This document shows, one piece after another, positions 44,812 through 54,258 of a stretch of 64,000 nt of DNA. Position 1 is the stretch's first letter; every line of letters begins with the position of its first letter. Below the pieces are notes generated by a model, which was given only the letters and a program-made list of their open reading frames with translations, had not been told where the DNA came from and did not search any database. Origin of the DNA: Cognatishimia activa (lineage in GTDB: Bacteria; Pseudomonadota; Alphaproteobacteria; Rhodobacterales; Rhodobacteraceae); NCBI RefSeq assembly GCF_017798205.1, contig NZ_CP060010.1:2480001-2544000 (forward strand), written 5' to 3'. The position numbers were made by a program, and so were the translations under genes.

Positions 44812-44832
44812 ATGGTCTGAAAATAAGACCAT
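44812..44832 (+). promoter_or_regulatory. Hairpin in the mgtE leader
   Basis: ATGGTCT (44812-44818) and AGACCAT (44826-44832) form a perfect 7-base inverted repeat around GAAAATA, ending 8 bases before the AAAGGAGG ribosome site of mgtE. It could be a protein operator or an mRNA hairpin. Function is not known. Confidence 0.45.
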
Positions 44833-44854
44833 CCGGGGCAAAAGGAGGCGCACC

Positions 44855-46246
44855 ATGACCGAGACCGACCAACTCACGCCCCCAATCCCCTCTGACGACG
44901 AAGACTATAGCCTGGATGCGAAAAACGTCGCGGCGATCCTCTTTGCGGTGGAAACCGGCAATCGTGATCAGCTGGTGGATCTGCTTGAAGATATGCACGC
45001 CGCAGACATCGCGGATTTGCTGGAACAGGTGAACGCCTATGACCGTCGCCGTCTGATCCAGCTTTATGATCGCGAGTTTGATGGTGAAATCCTTTCCGAG
45101 CTTGAGGAAAGCCTGCGCGAGGATGTGATTTCTGTGCTGCGGCCTGAGACGCTGGCCGAAGCCGTGCGGGACATGGAATCCGACGACGTCGTCGACCTTG
45201 TCGAGGATCTCGATGACGCACAGCAGGAAGCCATCCTTGAGGTTCTTGAAGACGCCGACCGCGTCGCGGTCGAACAGGCACTGAGCTATCCGGAGTTCTC
45301 CGCTGGCCGTCTGATGCAGCGCGAAACCGTTTGGGCGCCAGAGCATTGGACCGTGGGCGATGCCATTGATTATATGAGGAATTCCGAAGAGCTGCCCGAG
45401 CAGTTCTACCACGTGATCCTTGTGGATCCGCGCATGCGTCCGGTGGCGAATGTGACCTTGGGCAAGATCATGGGCTCTCCTCGCGAGGCGCCTTTGAAGA
45501 ACCTCTCGGAAGAGATGTTTCAGGTCATTCCAGTCGCGCAGGACGAAGGCGAGGTGGCCTATGCGTTCAACCAATATCACCTGATTTCGGCCCCCGTGGT
45601 GGATGAGGACGAGCGACTGATCGGTGTCATTACCATCGATGATGCGATGGCGGTTCTGGATGAGGAACACGAAGAGGATATCCTGCGACTGGCCGGTGTT
45701 GGCGACGAAAGCTCGCTGTCGGACAGCGTGATGGAGACGACGAAACAGCGGATCCCGTGGTTGGCAGTGAACCTTGTGACCTCGATCCTTGCGTCGCTGG
45801 TGATCGCGCAGTTTGAAGAAACCCTCGCGCAATTTGTGGCGCTTGCGATCCTGATGCCCATCGTGGCCTCGATGGGCGGCAACGCGGGCACGCAATCCTT
45901 GACGGTCGCTGTGCGCGCCTTGGCGACCAAAGACCTCACGAGCTCTAACCTCTGGCGCGTTGTCTCGCGGGAGGCTTTGGTGGGGCTTTTCAACGGCATC
46001 GTTTTTGCGATCGTGATGGGCATCGTGGGCGTCATTTGGTTCGGCACACCGATGCTGGGTGTGGTGATCGCCGTCGCGATGGTGATCAATCTGGTCGTGG
46101 CTGGGCTTGCGGGTACAGGCATTCCGGTGCTTTTGGAAAAGATAGGCGTAGACCCGGCGCTGGCCTCCGGGGCCTTCGTGACCACGGTCACGGATGTCGT
46201 TGGTTTCTTTGCCTTTTTGGCGCTTGCGGGCGCGGTACTGCTGTAA
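44855..46246 (+). CDS. mgtE: Magnesium transporter MgtE
   Basis: A 463-residue inner-membrane Mg2+ channel. The N-terminal superhelical domain (ADIADLLEQVNAYDRRRLIQ) is followed by two CBS domains (about residues 145-275, including HVILVDPRMRPVANV and APVVDEDERLIGVI) and five membrane helices with WLAVNLVTSILASLVI, MPIVASMGGNAGTQ and GVDPALASGAFVTT, which line the pore. ATG 44855 follows AAAGGAGG at 44841-44848. Length matches. It starts a run with the 5-formyl-THF cyclo-ligase gene. Confidence 0.95.
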   Translation: MTETDQLTPPIPSDDEDYSLDAKNVAAILFAVETGNRDQLVDLLEDMHAADIADLLEQVNAYDRRRLIQLYDREFDGEILSELEESLREDVISVLRPETLAEAVRDMESDDVVDLVEDLDDAQQEAILEVLEDADRVAVEQALSYPEFSAGRLMQRETVWAPEHWTVGDAIDYMRNSEELPEQFYHVILVDPRMRPVANVTLGKIMGSPREAPLKNLSEEMFQVIPVAQDEGEVAYAFNQYHLISAPVVDEDERLIGVITIDDAMAVLDEEHEEDILRLAGVGDESSLSDSVMETTKQRIPWLAVNLVTSILASLVIAQFEETLAQFVALAILMPIVASMGGNAGTQSLTVAVRALATKDLTSSNLWRVVSREALVGLFNGIVFAIVMGIVGVIWFGTPMLGVVIAVAMVINLVVAGLAGTGIPVLLEKIGVDPALASGAFVTTVTDVVGFFAFLALAGAVLL

Positions 46247-46255
46247 GGATGTCAT

Positions 46256-46822
46256 ATGGATCTGACCGAGATCAAAGCCGCCGCGCGCAAGGCGGCTTTC
46301 GCACGCCGTAAAGAGGCGTTTGACGCAGACTACCCCGCACAATCTGCCTATTTGTCCGAAGTCCTCGCGGGCTATCGTGGCGTGCCTTTGGCGGGCTACA
46401 TGCCGATCCGAACCGAGATCAATCCGATCCCTGCGATGGCCGAGGCGGCGGCCCATGGGCCAGTAGGTGTGCCTGTCATTCAGGCGGCAGGTCAGCCGTT
46501 GAAATTCTCGCGTTGGGAACCCGAGGGGGAGCTGAAGGACGGCCCCTTTGGTGCGAAAGTGCCGGTGGTGGACGATTATTTCGAGCCAGAAATCCTGATC
46601 GTGCCGCTCGTGGGCTTTGACGCGCGGGGTGGGCGTTTGGGTTATGGCGGCGGGTTTTACGACCGCACGCTCGAGCTCTTGCGCAGCAAGCGCGCGACTT
46701 TGGCGATTGGCTTTGCGTTTGATGCGCAAGAGGCCGAGAAGTTGCCGCTTGAACCAACGGACCAGCCGCTCGACCTGATGGTCACAGAGACCGGTATTCG
46801 TGAATTTAGCCGGGGCATTTGA
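46256..46822 (+). CDS. 5-formyltetrahydrofolate cyclo-ligase
   Basis: Converts 5-formyl-THF to 5,10-methenyl-THF with ATP. The 188-residue protein has ARKAAFARRKEAFDA, YMPIRTEINP, the IVPLVGFDARGGRLGYGGG motif and FYDRTLE, the usual signatures (YgfA/Fau family). It lies 9 bases after mgtE. A short repeat box overlaps the stop. Confidence 0.93.
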   Translation: MDLTEIKAAARKAAFARRKEAFDADYPAQSAYLSEVLAGYRGVPLAGYMPIRTEINPIPAMAEAAAHGPVGVPVIQAAGQPLKFSRWEPEGELKDGPFGAKVPVVDDYFEPEILIVPLVGFDARGGRLGYGGGFYDRTLELLRSKRATLAIGFAFDAQEAEKLPLEPTDQPLDLMVTETGIREFSRGI

Positions 46823-46844
46823 GTATTTTTGGCAAGATGAATCC
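46818..46844 (-). repeat. Intergenic repeat box, short copy D
   Basis: On the minus strand ATTCATCTTGCCAAAAA-TACTC matches copy C at 32633-32664 in all but a few bases. The hairpins of the full copies are absent. It lies immediately after the cyclo-ligase stop. Confidence 0.55.
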
Positions 46845-46900
46845 CGCTTGCGCAACTGAGCCCTTGCTCTGAGCGGTTAGGACGGATAGGGCAAACCCCC

Positions 46901-47722
46901 ATGAAAATACTGTTTTTAGGCGATGTTGTCGGGCGCGCGGGGCGAGCTGCCCTGACCGAGCATCTTCCACGGCTGCGCAAAGACTGGCGTTTGGATTTTG
47001 TCATTGTGAATGGCGAGAACGCGAGCAATGGCATGGGGCTGTCTGCGCAGCATGCCAAAGTGATCTTTGACGCGGGCGCAGATTGCGTCACTTTGGGCGA
47101 TCATGCTTTTGATCAGAAAGACATGATGCAGCATATTCAGGAAGACAGCCGCATTATTCGGCCCCTGAACTATGCCTCGGGCGATGTGCCCGGGCGGGGG
47201 CATCGGATTTTTGATGTGCGCGGCAAGAAGATCCTGGTTTTGCAGGCGCTTGGGCAGGTTTTCATGAAGCGGCCTTATGCGGACCCGTTCTCTGCCGTGG
47301 ATCGCGTTCTCAAGGCGCATCCGCGCGGCGGTTTGGTGCAGGCCATTGTGGTTGATATGCATTGTGAGGCCACTAGCGAGAAGATGGGCATGGCGCACTA
47401 CTGCGACGGGCGCGCGAGCCTTGTTGTGGGGACGCATACGCATGTGCCGACGGCGGATGCGCAGATTTTGGACAAGGGCACAGCGATGCTGTCGGATGCG
47501 GGCATGTGTGGCGATTATAATTCCGTCATTGGCATGGAAAAGGCCGAGCCGATGCGCCGTTTCGTGACCGGCATGCCGAAGGGGCGGTTCACGCCAGCTT
47601 TGGGCGAGGCGACCCTCAGCGGCGTCTATGTTGAAACTGATGATAAATCAGGCGCAGCGACCCGGATCGAGATGGTGCGACAGGGCGGACGGTTGCAACA
47701 GGCAGGGCCTGACCCGGTTTAG
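46901..47722 (+). CDS. YmdB-like metallophosphoesterase (TIGR00282)
   Basis: A 273-residue calcineurin-like phosphoesterase. It opens with KILFLGDVVGRAGRAAL and has VIVNGENASNGMGL, TLGDHAFDQKD, VDMHCEATSEKMGMA, VVGTHTHVPTADAQIL, MLSDAGMCGDYNSVIG. These match the YmdB family of cyclic-nucleotide (cAMP/2',3'-cyclic) phosphodiesterases. Length is normal. It is probably in the mgtE-cyclo-ligase transcript (gap 78 bases). Function in this group is not established. Confidence 0.92.
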   Translation: MKILFLGDVVGRAGRAALTEHLPRLRKDWRLDFVIVNGENASNGMGLSAQHAKVIFDAGADCVTLGDHAFDQKDMMQHIQEDSRIIRPLNYASGDVPGRGHRIFDVRGKKILVLQALGQVFMKRPYADPFSAVDRVLKAHPRGGLVQAIVVDMHCEATSEKMGMAHYCDGRASLVVGTHTHVPTADAQILDKGTAMLSDAGMCGDYNSVIGMEKAEPMRRFVTGMPKGRFTPALGEATLSGVYVETDDKSGAATRIEMVRQGGRLQQAGPDPV

Positions 47723-47779
47723 GCTTGCTCAGGGGCCAAGCTTGCGGAATGCTTAGGGGGTGTAAGCCCCGAGGACTAC

Positions 47780-49558
47780 ATGGACTTTTTTGAATTTACG
47801 CAGACCCAACAGGCGGTGATCACTTTGGTGACGGTTGGGGTGATGTTTGGGTTGTTTGTGCGTGAGGTATTTCCGACCGAGGTGGTTGCGATCTCGGGCG
47901 TGGCGACTTTGTTGGTTTTGGGCGTCTTGCCGTATGAGGGTGCGCTGACGGTTTTGTCGAATCCCGCGCCCTGGACGATTGGGGCGATGTTCATCGTCAT
48001 GAGCGCTTTGGTGCGCACCGGAGCTTTGTCGAGTTTCACCCATCTGGCGGATCGGCAGGCGAGGTCTAATCCGAAGGTCGCGATTGCCATGTTGATGGTC
48101 TTTGTGATCGTGGCGTCCGCTGTTGTGTCCAATACGCCGGTGGTCGTGGTGATGATCCCGGTGTTCATTCAGCTGGCGGGGACTTTGGGCGTTGCGCCGA
48201 GTAAGTTACTGATTCCATTGAGCTATGCGGCCATTCTGGGCGGGACGTTGACGTTGATCGGGACGTCGACGAACCTCTTGGTGGATGGGGTTGCACGGGC
48301 GCAAGGCTTGGAAGGTTTCTCGATCTTTGAGGTCACGCCTTTGGGTGTCGTTCTGGTGATCTGGGGCATGATCTATCTGCGCTTTATTGGGCCAAAGCTG
48401 CTGCCGGATCGGGATTCTATGGCTGGGCTCTTGGGCAATCGCAAGGATATGAAGTTCTTCACCGAGGCGGTTATTCCGCCCGATTCAAACCTGATTGGCC
48501 GCGAAGTGACCGGTGTGCAGCTGTTCAAGCGTGACGGGGTGCGGTTGATCGACGTTCTGCGGGGCGATGCCTCTTTGCGGCGCAATCTGAAGGGCGTGGA
48601 GCTGCAAGTGGGCGACCGCGTTGTGTTGCGGACCAAGATGGCAGAGCTTTTGAGCCTGCAGCGCGACAAGTCGTTAAAGCGGGTCGATCAGGTTTCAGCC
48701 GTCGAAACCACCACGGTTGAGGTGTTGATTACACCGGGCTGCCGCATGGTGGGCCGTTCTTTGGGCGCAATGCGACTGCGGCGGCGGTATGGCGTCTATA
48801 CGATTGCGGTGCATCGCTCGAACCAGAATATCGGCATGCAGCTGGATGAACTGGTGGTGCGCGTTGGGGATACGCTGCTGCTGGAAGGCGCGCCGGAGGA
48901 TATCCAGCGTCTGGCTGCTGATATGGATATGGTGCAGGTCAACCAGCCTGTCGAACGGGAATACCGCAGGGGGCAGGCGCCGATTGCCATGGCGGCATTG
49001 TTTGGGATTGTGGCTTTGGCGGGCTTTGGTGTCGCGCCGATTTTCCTTTTGTCGGTGATTGCTGTGGCTGTGGTTTTGGTCACGCGCTGCATTGATGCAG
49101 ATGAGGCTTTTGCGGCTGTGGACGGGCGTTTGCTGGCGTTGATTTTCTCGATGCTGGCGATAGGCGTGGCGTTGCAGACTTCCGGCGCGGTGACGCTGAT
49201 TGTCGAGGCGATTGCGCCTTGGCTGCAGGGTTTGCCGCCGTTCTTTTTGGTCTGGGCGATTTATCTTTTGACGTCGGTTCTGACCGAGATGCTGTCAAAT
49301 AACGCGGTGGCCGTGGTGGTGACGCCGATTGCCATGGGGCTGGGCGACGCGATGGGCTTTGATGTGCGCCCCTTGGTGATTGCCGTGATGGTGGCGGCCT
49401 CGGCGAGTTTCGCAACTCCGATTGGGTATCAGACGAATATGCTGGTTTATGGACCTGGTGGCTATCGGTTCACGGATTTTATGCGGGTTGGTATTCCGCT
49501 GAACCTCTCGGTTGGCTTGCTGGCGAGCGCGCTTATTCCGCTGATGTGGCCGCTTTAA
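47780..49558 (+). CDS. SLC13-family permease with TrkA-C domains (1)
   Basis: A 592-residue inner-membrane protein of the DASS/ion-transporter group. The N-terminal half has helices near residues 10-200 (VVVVMIPVFIQLAGTLGVAPSKLLIPLSYAAILGG in two parts), two soluble TrkA-C-like modules lie at about 220-400 (PDSNLIGREVTGVQLF; PGCRMVGRSLGAMRLRRRYGVY), and the C-terminal half repeats the membrane motif with EMLSNNAVAVVVTP. It probably moves a dicarboxylate or sulfate with Na+; the substrate is not fixed. A paralogue lies convergent downstream. Confidence 0.88.
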   Translation: MDFFEFTQTQQAVITLVTVGVMFGLFVREVFPTEVVAISGVATLLVLGVLPYEGALTVLSNPAPWTIGAMFIVMSALVRTGALSSFTHLADRQARSNPKVAIAMLMVFVIVASAVVSNTPVVVVMIPVFIQLAGTLGVAPSKLLIPLSYAAILGGTLTLIGTSTNLLVDGVARAQGLEGFSIFEVTPLGVVLVIWGMIYLRFIGPKLLPDRDSMAGLLGNRKDMKFFTEAVIPPDSNLIGREVTGVQLFKRDGVRLIDVLRGDASLRRNLKGVELQVGDRVVLRTKMAELLSLQRDKSLKRVDQVSAVETTTVEVLITPGCRMVGRSLGAMRLRRRYGVYTIAVHRSNQNIGMQLDELVVRVGDTLLLEGAPEDIQRLAADMDMVQVNQPVEREYRRGQAPIAMAALFGIVALAGFGVAPIFLLSVIAVAVVLVTRCIDADEAFAAVDGRLLALIFSMLAIGVALQTSGAVTLIVEAIAPWLQGLPPFFLVWAIYLLTSVLTEMLSNNAVAVVVTPIAMGLGDAMGFDVRPLVIAVMVAASASFATPIGYQTNMLVYGPGGYRFTDFMRVGIPLNLSVGLLASALIPLMWPL

Positions 49559-49618
49559 GGGGCTTTGCCCCTCGCAGGCCTGGCCTGCTCACCCCAGGAT
49601 ATTTCTTGCAAGAGAAAG
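49558..49618 (-). repeat. Structured intergenic repeat, full copy B
   Basis: Same three parts as copy A, reversed. The box (TTTCTCTTGC..AAATATCC then TGGGGTGA on the minus strand) occupies 49589-49618; the hairpin GCAGGCC-T-GGCCTGC lies at 49574-49588; AGGGGC-TTT-GCCCCT at 49558-49572. The middle stem differs from copy A (GCGATTGC/GCAATCGC) yet stays perfectly paired. It lies between two convergent permease genes. Confidence 0.75.
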
Positions 49619-49620
49619 GC

Positions 49621-51405
49621 TTAGAGCGGCCAGAATAGCAGGATCGAGGGGATCGAGACCGCGACCACGAGGATTTCCAAGGGCAGGCCCATGCGCCAGT
49701 AGTCTCCGAAGCGATAGCCGCCGGGGCCGAGGATCAAAGTGTTGTTTTTGTGGCCGATGGGGGTGAGGAAGGCCGCAGAGGCGGCAACGGCGACGGCCAT
49801 GAGGAACGGGTCGGGCGAGGCTCCTAGAGAGTTGGCCATATGGATGCCGACGGGGGCTGCGACGATGGCGGTGGCGGTGTTGTTCAAGACATCGCTGAGC
49901 GTCATTGTGACGACCATGAGGACGGTTAGGATGGCCCAGGCCGGGAGGCCTTCGGTAAGGGTCACCAGAGAGCCTGCGATGAGTTCGGTGCCGCCTGCGT
50001 CTTCTAGCGCGGCACCCAGCGGGATCATGGAGCCGAGAAGGACGACCACGGGCCATTCGATCTGAGTGTAAAGTTCCGACAGTGGTACGATTTTGGTGAG
50101 CACATAGGCGGCCACGACAATGCCAAGGGCGATGGGCAGATAGAGCAGGCCGACGGCAGAGGCCGCGATAGCACCTGCGAAGAGGCCAATGGCGAGCCAG
50201 GATTTTTGGTCGGCGGTGACTTGCAGGCCTCGGTCGGCGAGGGGAAGGCAGCCGAGCCAGTCGGTGATGTCTGCGCCCCGGTCTTTGGGGGTCAGCAGGA
50301 GGAGGATATCGCCCGCTTTGATCTCGGTCTTGCGCAGATGTTTGGTGATGCGTTGGCCGTTGCGAGACAGGCCCATCAGGATCGCGCCTTGCCGCCAATT
50401 CAGGCCAATGCGTTCGGCGGTTCTGCCGGTGATGCGGGATGTTTCAGAGGCCACGACTTCGACCATGTCCAGACCGTCGCCAGTGGCTTTTAATCGATCT
50501 TCGCGTTTTTCTTCGGCAAAGCGCAGGCCGGTGGCGGTGCGGAATTCATCGAGTGCGTCGGGTGTGCCTTCCAAAAGCAGCGTGTCGCCTGCACGCAGTT
50601 CAGCGTTACGGGCCGAGCCATAGCGGCGGCGACCCTCGCGGCTGAGGCCGATCACGGCGACATCGGCTTGGGTCGCTTGGGTGTCGAGCTCTGCGAGCCG
50701 TTTGCCGATAAGCTTGCTATCCTCGGGCACGGTGAGTTCGGCGAGATAGGCGGTGAGGTCTGATAGAGCGCTGCCCGCATCGTCGCGTTTCGGGATGAAC
50801 CGCCAACCGATCAGGGCCACGAACGCGAGGCCTGCGAGCGCCGTCAGACCGCCGACCGGCGCAAAGTCAAACATCCGAAACGGCGCTCCTAATGTGTCTT
50901 CGCGGATTGAGGCGATGATGATATTGGGCGGCGTGCCGATCAGGGTTGCCATGCCGCCCAGAATTGTCGCGAAGGACAGAGGCATGAGTGACAGCCCCGG
51001 GCTGCGGCCTGCTTTGCGCGCGGTTTGCACGTCGACAGGCATCAAGAGGGCGAGGGCTGCGACGTTGTTCATGAAGGCCGAAAGCACGCCGCCGACGCCG
51101 CCCATGATGGCGATATGGGTGCCGAGGGCTCGGGAACTGTCTACCAATGTGCGGGTGATCAGAAACACGGCACCTGACCGCACTAACCCTGCCGAGACCA
51201 CAAGGACCAACGCGACAACCAATGTGGCTGGATGCCCAAAGCCCGAAAATGCGTCCTTTTCCGGCACCACGCCCAGAACGACGCCCGCCAAAAGCGCGCA
51301 GAAGGCCACCAGATCGTACCGAAACCGTCCCCAGAGCAAGAGGCCAAAGACCACGCCGAAAAGGGTGAAAAGAATGATTTGGTCTTGGGTCAATGCGGTG
51401 CTCAT
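49621..51405 (-). CDS. SLC13-family permease with TrkA-C domains (2)
   Basis: A 594-residue paralogue of the preceding permease, same layout: membrane half ([36 protein letters not shown]), two TrkA-C modules at about 210-380 ([38 protein letters not shown]), and second membrane half with [16 protein letters not shown]. It is convergent with its relative and shares only part of the sequence, so the pair is old rather than a recent duplication. Likely an Na+-coupled anion transporter; substrate unknown. Confidence 0.88.
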   Translation of the reverse strand: MSTALTQDQIILFTLFGVVFGLLLWGRFRYDLVAFCALLAGVVLGVVPEKDAFSGFGHPATLVVALVLVVSAGLVRSGAVFLITRTLVDSSRALGTHIAIMGGVGGVLSAFMNNVAALALLMPVDVQTARKAGRSPGLSLMPLSFATILGGMATLIGTPPNIIIASIREDTLGAPFRMFDFAPVGGLTALAGLAFVALIGWRFIPKRDDAGSALSDLTAYLAELTVPEDSKLIGKRLAELDTQATQADVAVIGLSREGRRRYGSARNAELRAGDTLLLEGTPDALDEFRTATGLRFAEEKREDRLKATGDGLDMVEVVASETSRITGRTAERIGLNWRQGAILMGLSRNGQRITKHLRKTEIKAGDILLLLTPKDRGADITDWLGCLPLADRGLQVTADQKSWLAIGLFAGAIAASAVGLLYLPIALGIVVAAYVLTKIVPLSELYTQIEWPVVVLLGSMIPLGAALEDAGGTELIAGSLVTLTEGLPAWAILTVLMVVTMTLSDVLNNTATAIVAAPVGIHMANSLGASPDPFLMAVAVAASAAFLTPIGHKNNTLILGPGGYRFGDYWRMGLPLEILVVAVSIPSILLFWPL

Positions 51406-51546
51406 GAAGGCCTCAATCTAACTTGGGACAAGGTTCGCCAACACCAGCGATGCATGCAAGGGGAAAAGCCGTGCGCGCCCCGCCTTGAGACCATGGATTG
51501 CTTGCGCTATAGGAGGCGAAACGAGATCTTTGAGGGGGCATCCGCC

Positions 51547-52287
51547 ATGGCTGGCCATAGTAAATGGGCAAATATTCAGCACCGCAAAGGGCGTCAGGAT
51601 GCTGCGCGCTCTAAGCTATTTTCCAAACTCGCCAAGGAAATCACCGTGGCGGCGAAAATGGGTGACCCGGACCCCGATAAAAACCCGCGTCTGCGTCTGG
51701 CCGTGAAAGAAGCCAAGAGCCAGTCTGTGCCGAAGGACGTGATCGAGCGCGCGATCAAAAAGGCGATTGGTGGCGACGCGGAGAACTATGACGAGATCCG
51801 CTATGAAGGCTATGGTCCCAATGGCGTGGCTGTCATTGTCGAGACCATGACTGACAACAAAAACCGCACCGCGTCGACTGTGCGCTCTACGTTCTCCAAG
51901 AATGGTGGGAACCTTGGCGAGACCGGCTCTGTTGGGTTCATGTTCGAACGTAAAGGCGAGGTTGTTTATCCAGCCGATGCGGGTGATGCCGATGACATCA
52001 TGATGGCTGCGATCGAAGCGGGTGCTGAGGACGTCGAAAGCTCTGAGGATGGGCATATCATCTATTGCGCGGACACGGATTTGAATGATGTGTCCAACGC
52101 ACTGGAAGCCGACCTTGGGGAATCTGAATCCACCAAGCTGATCTGGAAGCCGACCACCACGACCGAGCTTGGCCTTGAGGACATGCAAAAGCTGATGAAG
52201 CTGGTGGATGCTCTTGAGGACGATGATGACGTGCAGCGCGTCACGACCAACTTTGAAGCTTCTGACGAGGTTATGGCGCAGCTCTAA
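51547..52287 (+). CDS. yebC: YebC/PmpR-family DNA-binding regulator
   Basis: A 246-residue protein beginning [19 protein letters not shown], with [34 protein letters not shown] and the acidic C-terminal end typical of the family. YebC proteins are described as transcription regulators, and recent work also links some to ribosome stalling at proline runs. ATG 51547 is the conserved start. A terminator follows. Confidence 0.95.
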   Translation: MAGHSKWANIQHRKGRQDAARSKLFSKLAKEITVAAKMGDPDPDKNPRLRLAVKEAKSQSVPKDVIERAIKKAIGGDAENYDEIRYEGYGPNGVAVIVETMTDNKNRTASTVRSTFSKNGGNLGETGSVGFMFERKGEVVYPADAGDADDIMMAAIEAGAEDVESSEDGHIIYCADTDLNDVSNALEADLGESESTKLIWKPTTTTELGLEDMQKLMKLVDALEDDDDVQRVTTNFEASDEVMAQL

Positions 52288-52307
52288 GCCACGCCAGTCC
52301 TCTTTTG

Positions 52308-52341
52308 AAAGCCGCTCCTGTCCGGGGCGGCTTTATCTTTT
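52308..52341 (+). terminator. Rho-independent terminator after yebC
   Basis: AAAGCCGC at 52308-52315 pairs with GCGGCTTT at 52327-52334, followed by ATCTTTT. It slightly overlaps the 3' end of the convergent gene. Confidence 0.88.
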
Positions 52342-53235
52342 GGTGGTGATGCCCGCTTGGAATAGCTCGTTCTTATGAGGATACCAAAGCGTGCGACGGT
52401 CATCGCTAAAATAGCGATCGATAAAGGCCGGTGAGACCTGTTGCTGCTCGTAAAAGCTCTGGTCTTGCAGCCGCTCAACGTCCACTTCTGCAAAGGGCAT
52501 GAGCTGTTTGAAATCAAGGCCATAGCGGTGAAAACCCAGTTGCGCGCCAGGACCCAAAGTGCGGTTCGCGCCAGCCGTGAAGGCCAGAAGGCAGCTTGCG
52601 CTACATTCTACGTCGACATGGGTATCCAGTCCCAATTGCAGCACCTGCTGTGCCAGTCTGCGGGCTTCGTAGAGATTGCCGCCAGGGCTGTTTAACGAGA
52701 TTTGCTGCAAGTCGGGGGATTGTCTCAAAAGTGGATTGAGTTCGCTCATCATCCCTGAAGCCATAATGCCGTCATAGGTTAAGGTGCGCCCATCCACGGA
52801 CAGGTGCACGCGGAACCGTTTGGGGGGTGCGCGAGACTCCAGAACTGCTGGCCCGGTCTCGGGGCTTGTTCTGAAATTGGCGTCAGAACGAAGACCTGAC
52901 AGCGCCTTATCAACGACGGCGAAAGCCAAGAACCAGAAGTAAAACGTAACGATGCCAGCCGCTACAAATCCCAATGTTGCCCCTGTAATCGTCCAGAAGC
53001 GTCCGGTGTCCTGCATATAAAGGCTTGCTGCGTTTGCATAGCGGACAACCTGATAAGCAAAGACAAACAGATCCAGAAATAACAGGAAAGCAAAAGGCCA
53101 AGCCGCGTTCGGGGCAATCATAAGCAAAATCACAAATAGGCTGATCATGCCAATACGCAGCAGTAAGCCAGTCACCCAAACAGCGCTGGAAAAACTTGGG
53201 CCCATTCTTTGGGCATATGGATTAATCGTACTCAT
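52333..53235 (-). CDS. Membrane-anchored ClpP-like protein (COG3904 type)
   Basis: A 300-residue protein. Three to four hydrophobic segments occupy residues 18-115 (LLLRIGMISLFVILLMIAP, FAFLLFLDLFVFAYQVV, ITGATLGFVAAGIVTFYFWF), followed by a ClpP/crotonase-like domain with LNSPGGNLYEARRLAQQ, CSASCLLAFTAGA and GAQLGFHRYGLDF. The Ser in SASCL corresponds to the nucleophile position. The family (periplasmic-type ClpP-like proteins) has no well-established substrate. It is convergent with yebC, and divergent partners are not clear. Confidence 0.78.
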   Translation of the reverse strand: MSTINPYAQRMGPSFSSAVWVTGLLLRIGMISLFVILLMIAPNAAWPFAFLLFLDLFVFAYQVVRYANAASLYMQDTGRFWTITGATLGFVAAGIVTFYFWFLAFAVVDKALSGLRSDANFRTSPETGPAVLESRAPPKRFRVHLSVDGRTLTYDGIMASGMMSELNPLLRQSPDLQQISLNSPGGNLYEARRLAQQVLQLGLDTHVDVECSASCLLAFTAGANRTLGPGAQLGFHRYGLDFKQLMPFAEVDVERLQDQSFYEQQQVSPAFIDRYFSDDRRTLWYPHKNELFQAGITTKR

Positions 53236-53289
53236 AGAGCACCTTTCAGAATCCGAGTTTCGTCACTCTCGATTCTGCATGGTGATCTG

Positions 53290-54174
53290 TCAGGATTGTG
53301 GCAAGTTTTTGCGCGCAGTTTGGCAAATATGCCGGGTGAAGTCAGCCAGCGTCTCGCGCCAGATGCGGCTGGTCTGCCAGTAAATTGGCATGCGGAAATC
53401 GCTGTCTTGTCGCAACAGTACCAGGTTTCCCTTCTTAAGATCGTCGCGCGCCAAAGCAATATACTCCATGCCCCAACCGAGCCCAGCCACAAGGGCTTTG
53501 TTCAAGGCGGGCTTTGACGCGATCGAGTGATAGGGCGGGGTGACGGTCGATCCGAACTCTTGTCTAATCCACTCCGACCAATTGTGGTCTTTAGAGTTGA
53601 ACCTGACGACAGGTGCAGTGGCCAAAGCCGACGGCGAAACGCCTTCTGGAAAGTGCTTTTTAACGAATTTCGGCGATGCCACAGGAAGATAGACCATGTC
53701 TCCCAGAGGGTAAACGTCACAGCCCGGCACTGGTTTCTTCTGGATCGTAACGGCGCCAACGACTTGACCGCTTTCCAGCAAACTGTCCGTGTAAGCGGGA
53801 TGATTGAGCTGGAAGTTAAAGAGCAAATCATGATGCGCGCCGAAGCAGTCTCCGAACCACGAACACATCGAATCGACATTCACAGAGATGTTGACGGGAA
53901 CCGGTTCGTCACCCACTTCGTGCCCCAGATTGCGGGCCAGGATTTTTTCCAGCGCCTCGACCTGATCCGCATGGGCTGCGAGTTGCAAGCCTGCATCTGT
54001 ACCGACGCATGGGCTCTCGCGCTTCACAAGTCGTGCGCCGACTTTTTCTTCGAGCAGCTTAATCCGTTGCGAAACAGCGGACTGGGTGATACGCATTTCG
54101 TTCGCGGCGGCCTCAAAGCTGCCGGTACGTAGCACCGTCGACAGTGTCCTAAGTCTTTCCGGATCGAGCTTCAT
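53290..54174 (-). CDS. ArgP/LysG-type LysR regulator
   Basis: A 294-residue LysR regulator. N-terminal HTH (LRTLSTVLRTGSFEAAANEM, then TQSAVSQRIKLLEEKVG), then an effector domain with VNISVNVDSMCSWF and GWGMEYIALARDDL. The match and the divergent LysE/ArgO gene identify it as the ArgP-type controller, which turns on export of basic amino acids when Arg or Lys is in excess. The gap of 84 bases carries AT-rich sites suited to LysR binding. Confidence 0.88.
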   Translation of the reverse strand: MKLDPERLRTLSTVLRTGSFEAAANEMRITQSAVSQRIKLLEEKVGARLVKRESPCVGTDAGLQLAAHADQVEALEKILARNLGHEVGDEPVPVNISVNVDSMCSWFGDCFGAHHDLLFNFQLNHPAYTDSLLESGQVVGAVTIQKKPVPGCDVYPLGDMVYLPVASPKFVKKHFPEGVSPSALATAPVVRFNSKDHNWSEWIRQEFGSTVTPPYHSIASKPALNKALVAGLGWGMEYIALARDDLKKGNLVLLRQDSDFRMPIYWQTSRIWRETLADFTRHICQTARKNLPQS

Positions 54175-54258
54175 AAGAGTCTCTAATTTGGAATAAGATT
54201 TATTAATTTGTGTAATGTCACGATGTTGATATTACAAGTCATACCAAGAGAGGCTTTT

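Noticed and set aside
44018-44854. Upstream extension of the mgtE frame
   Set aside because: The extension is antisense to guaD. The ATG at 44855 has a strong AAAGGAGG and matches the usual MgtE start.
44810-46855. Long open frame (681 codons) on the minus strand opposite mgtE and the cyclo-ligase gene
   Set aside because: It is antisense to well-supported genes, is very rich in His, Arg and Asp and shows no domain; a GC-rich shadow frame.
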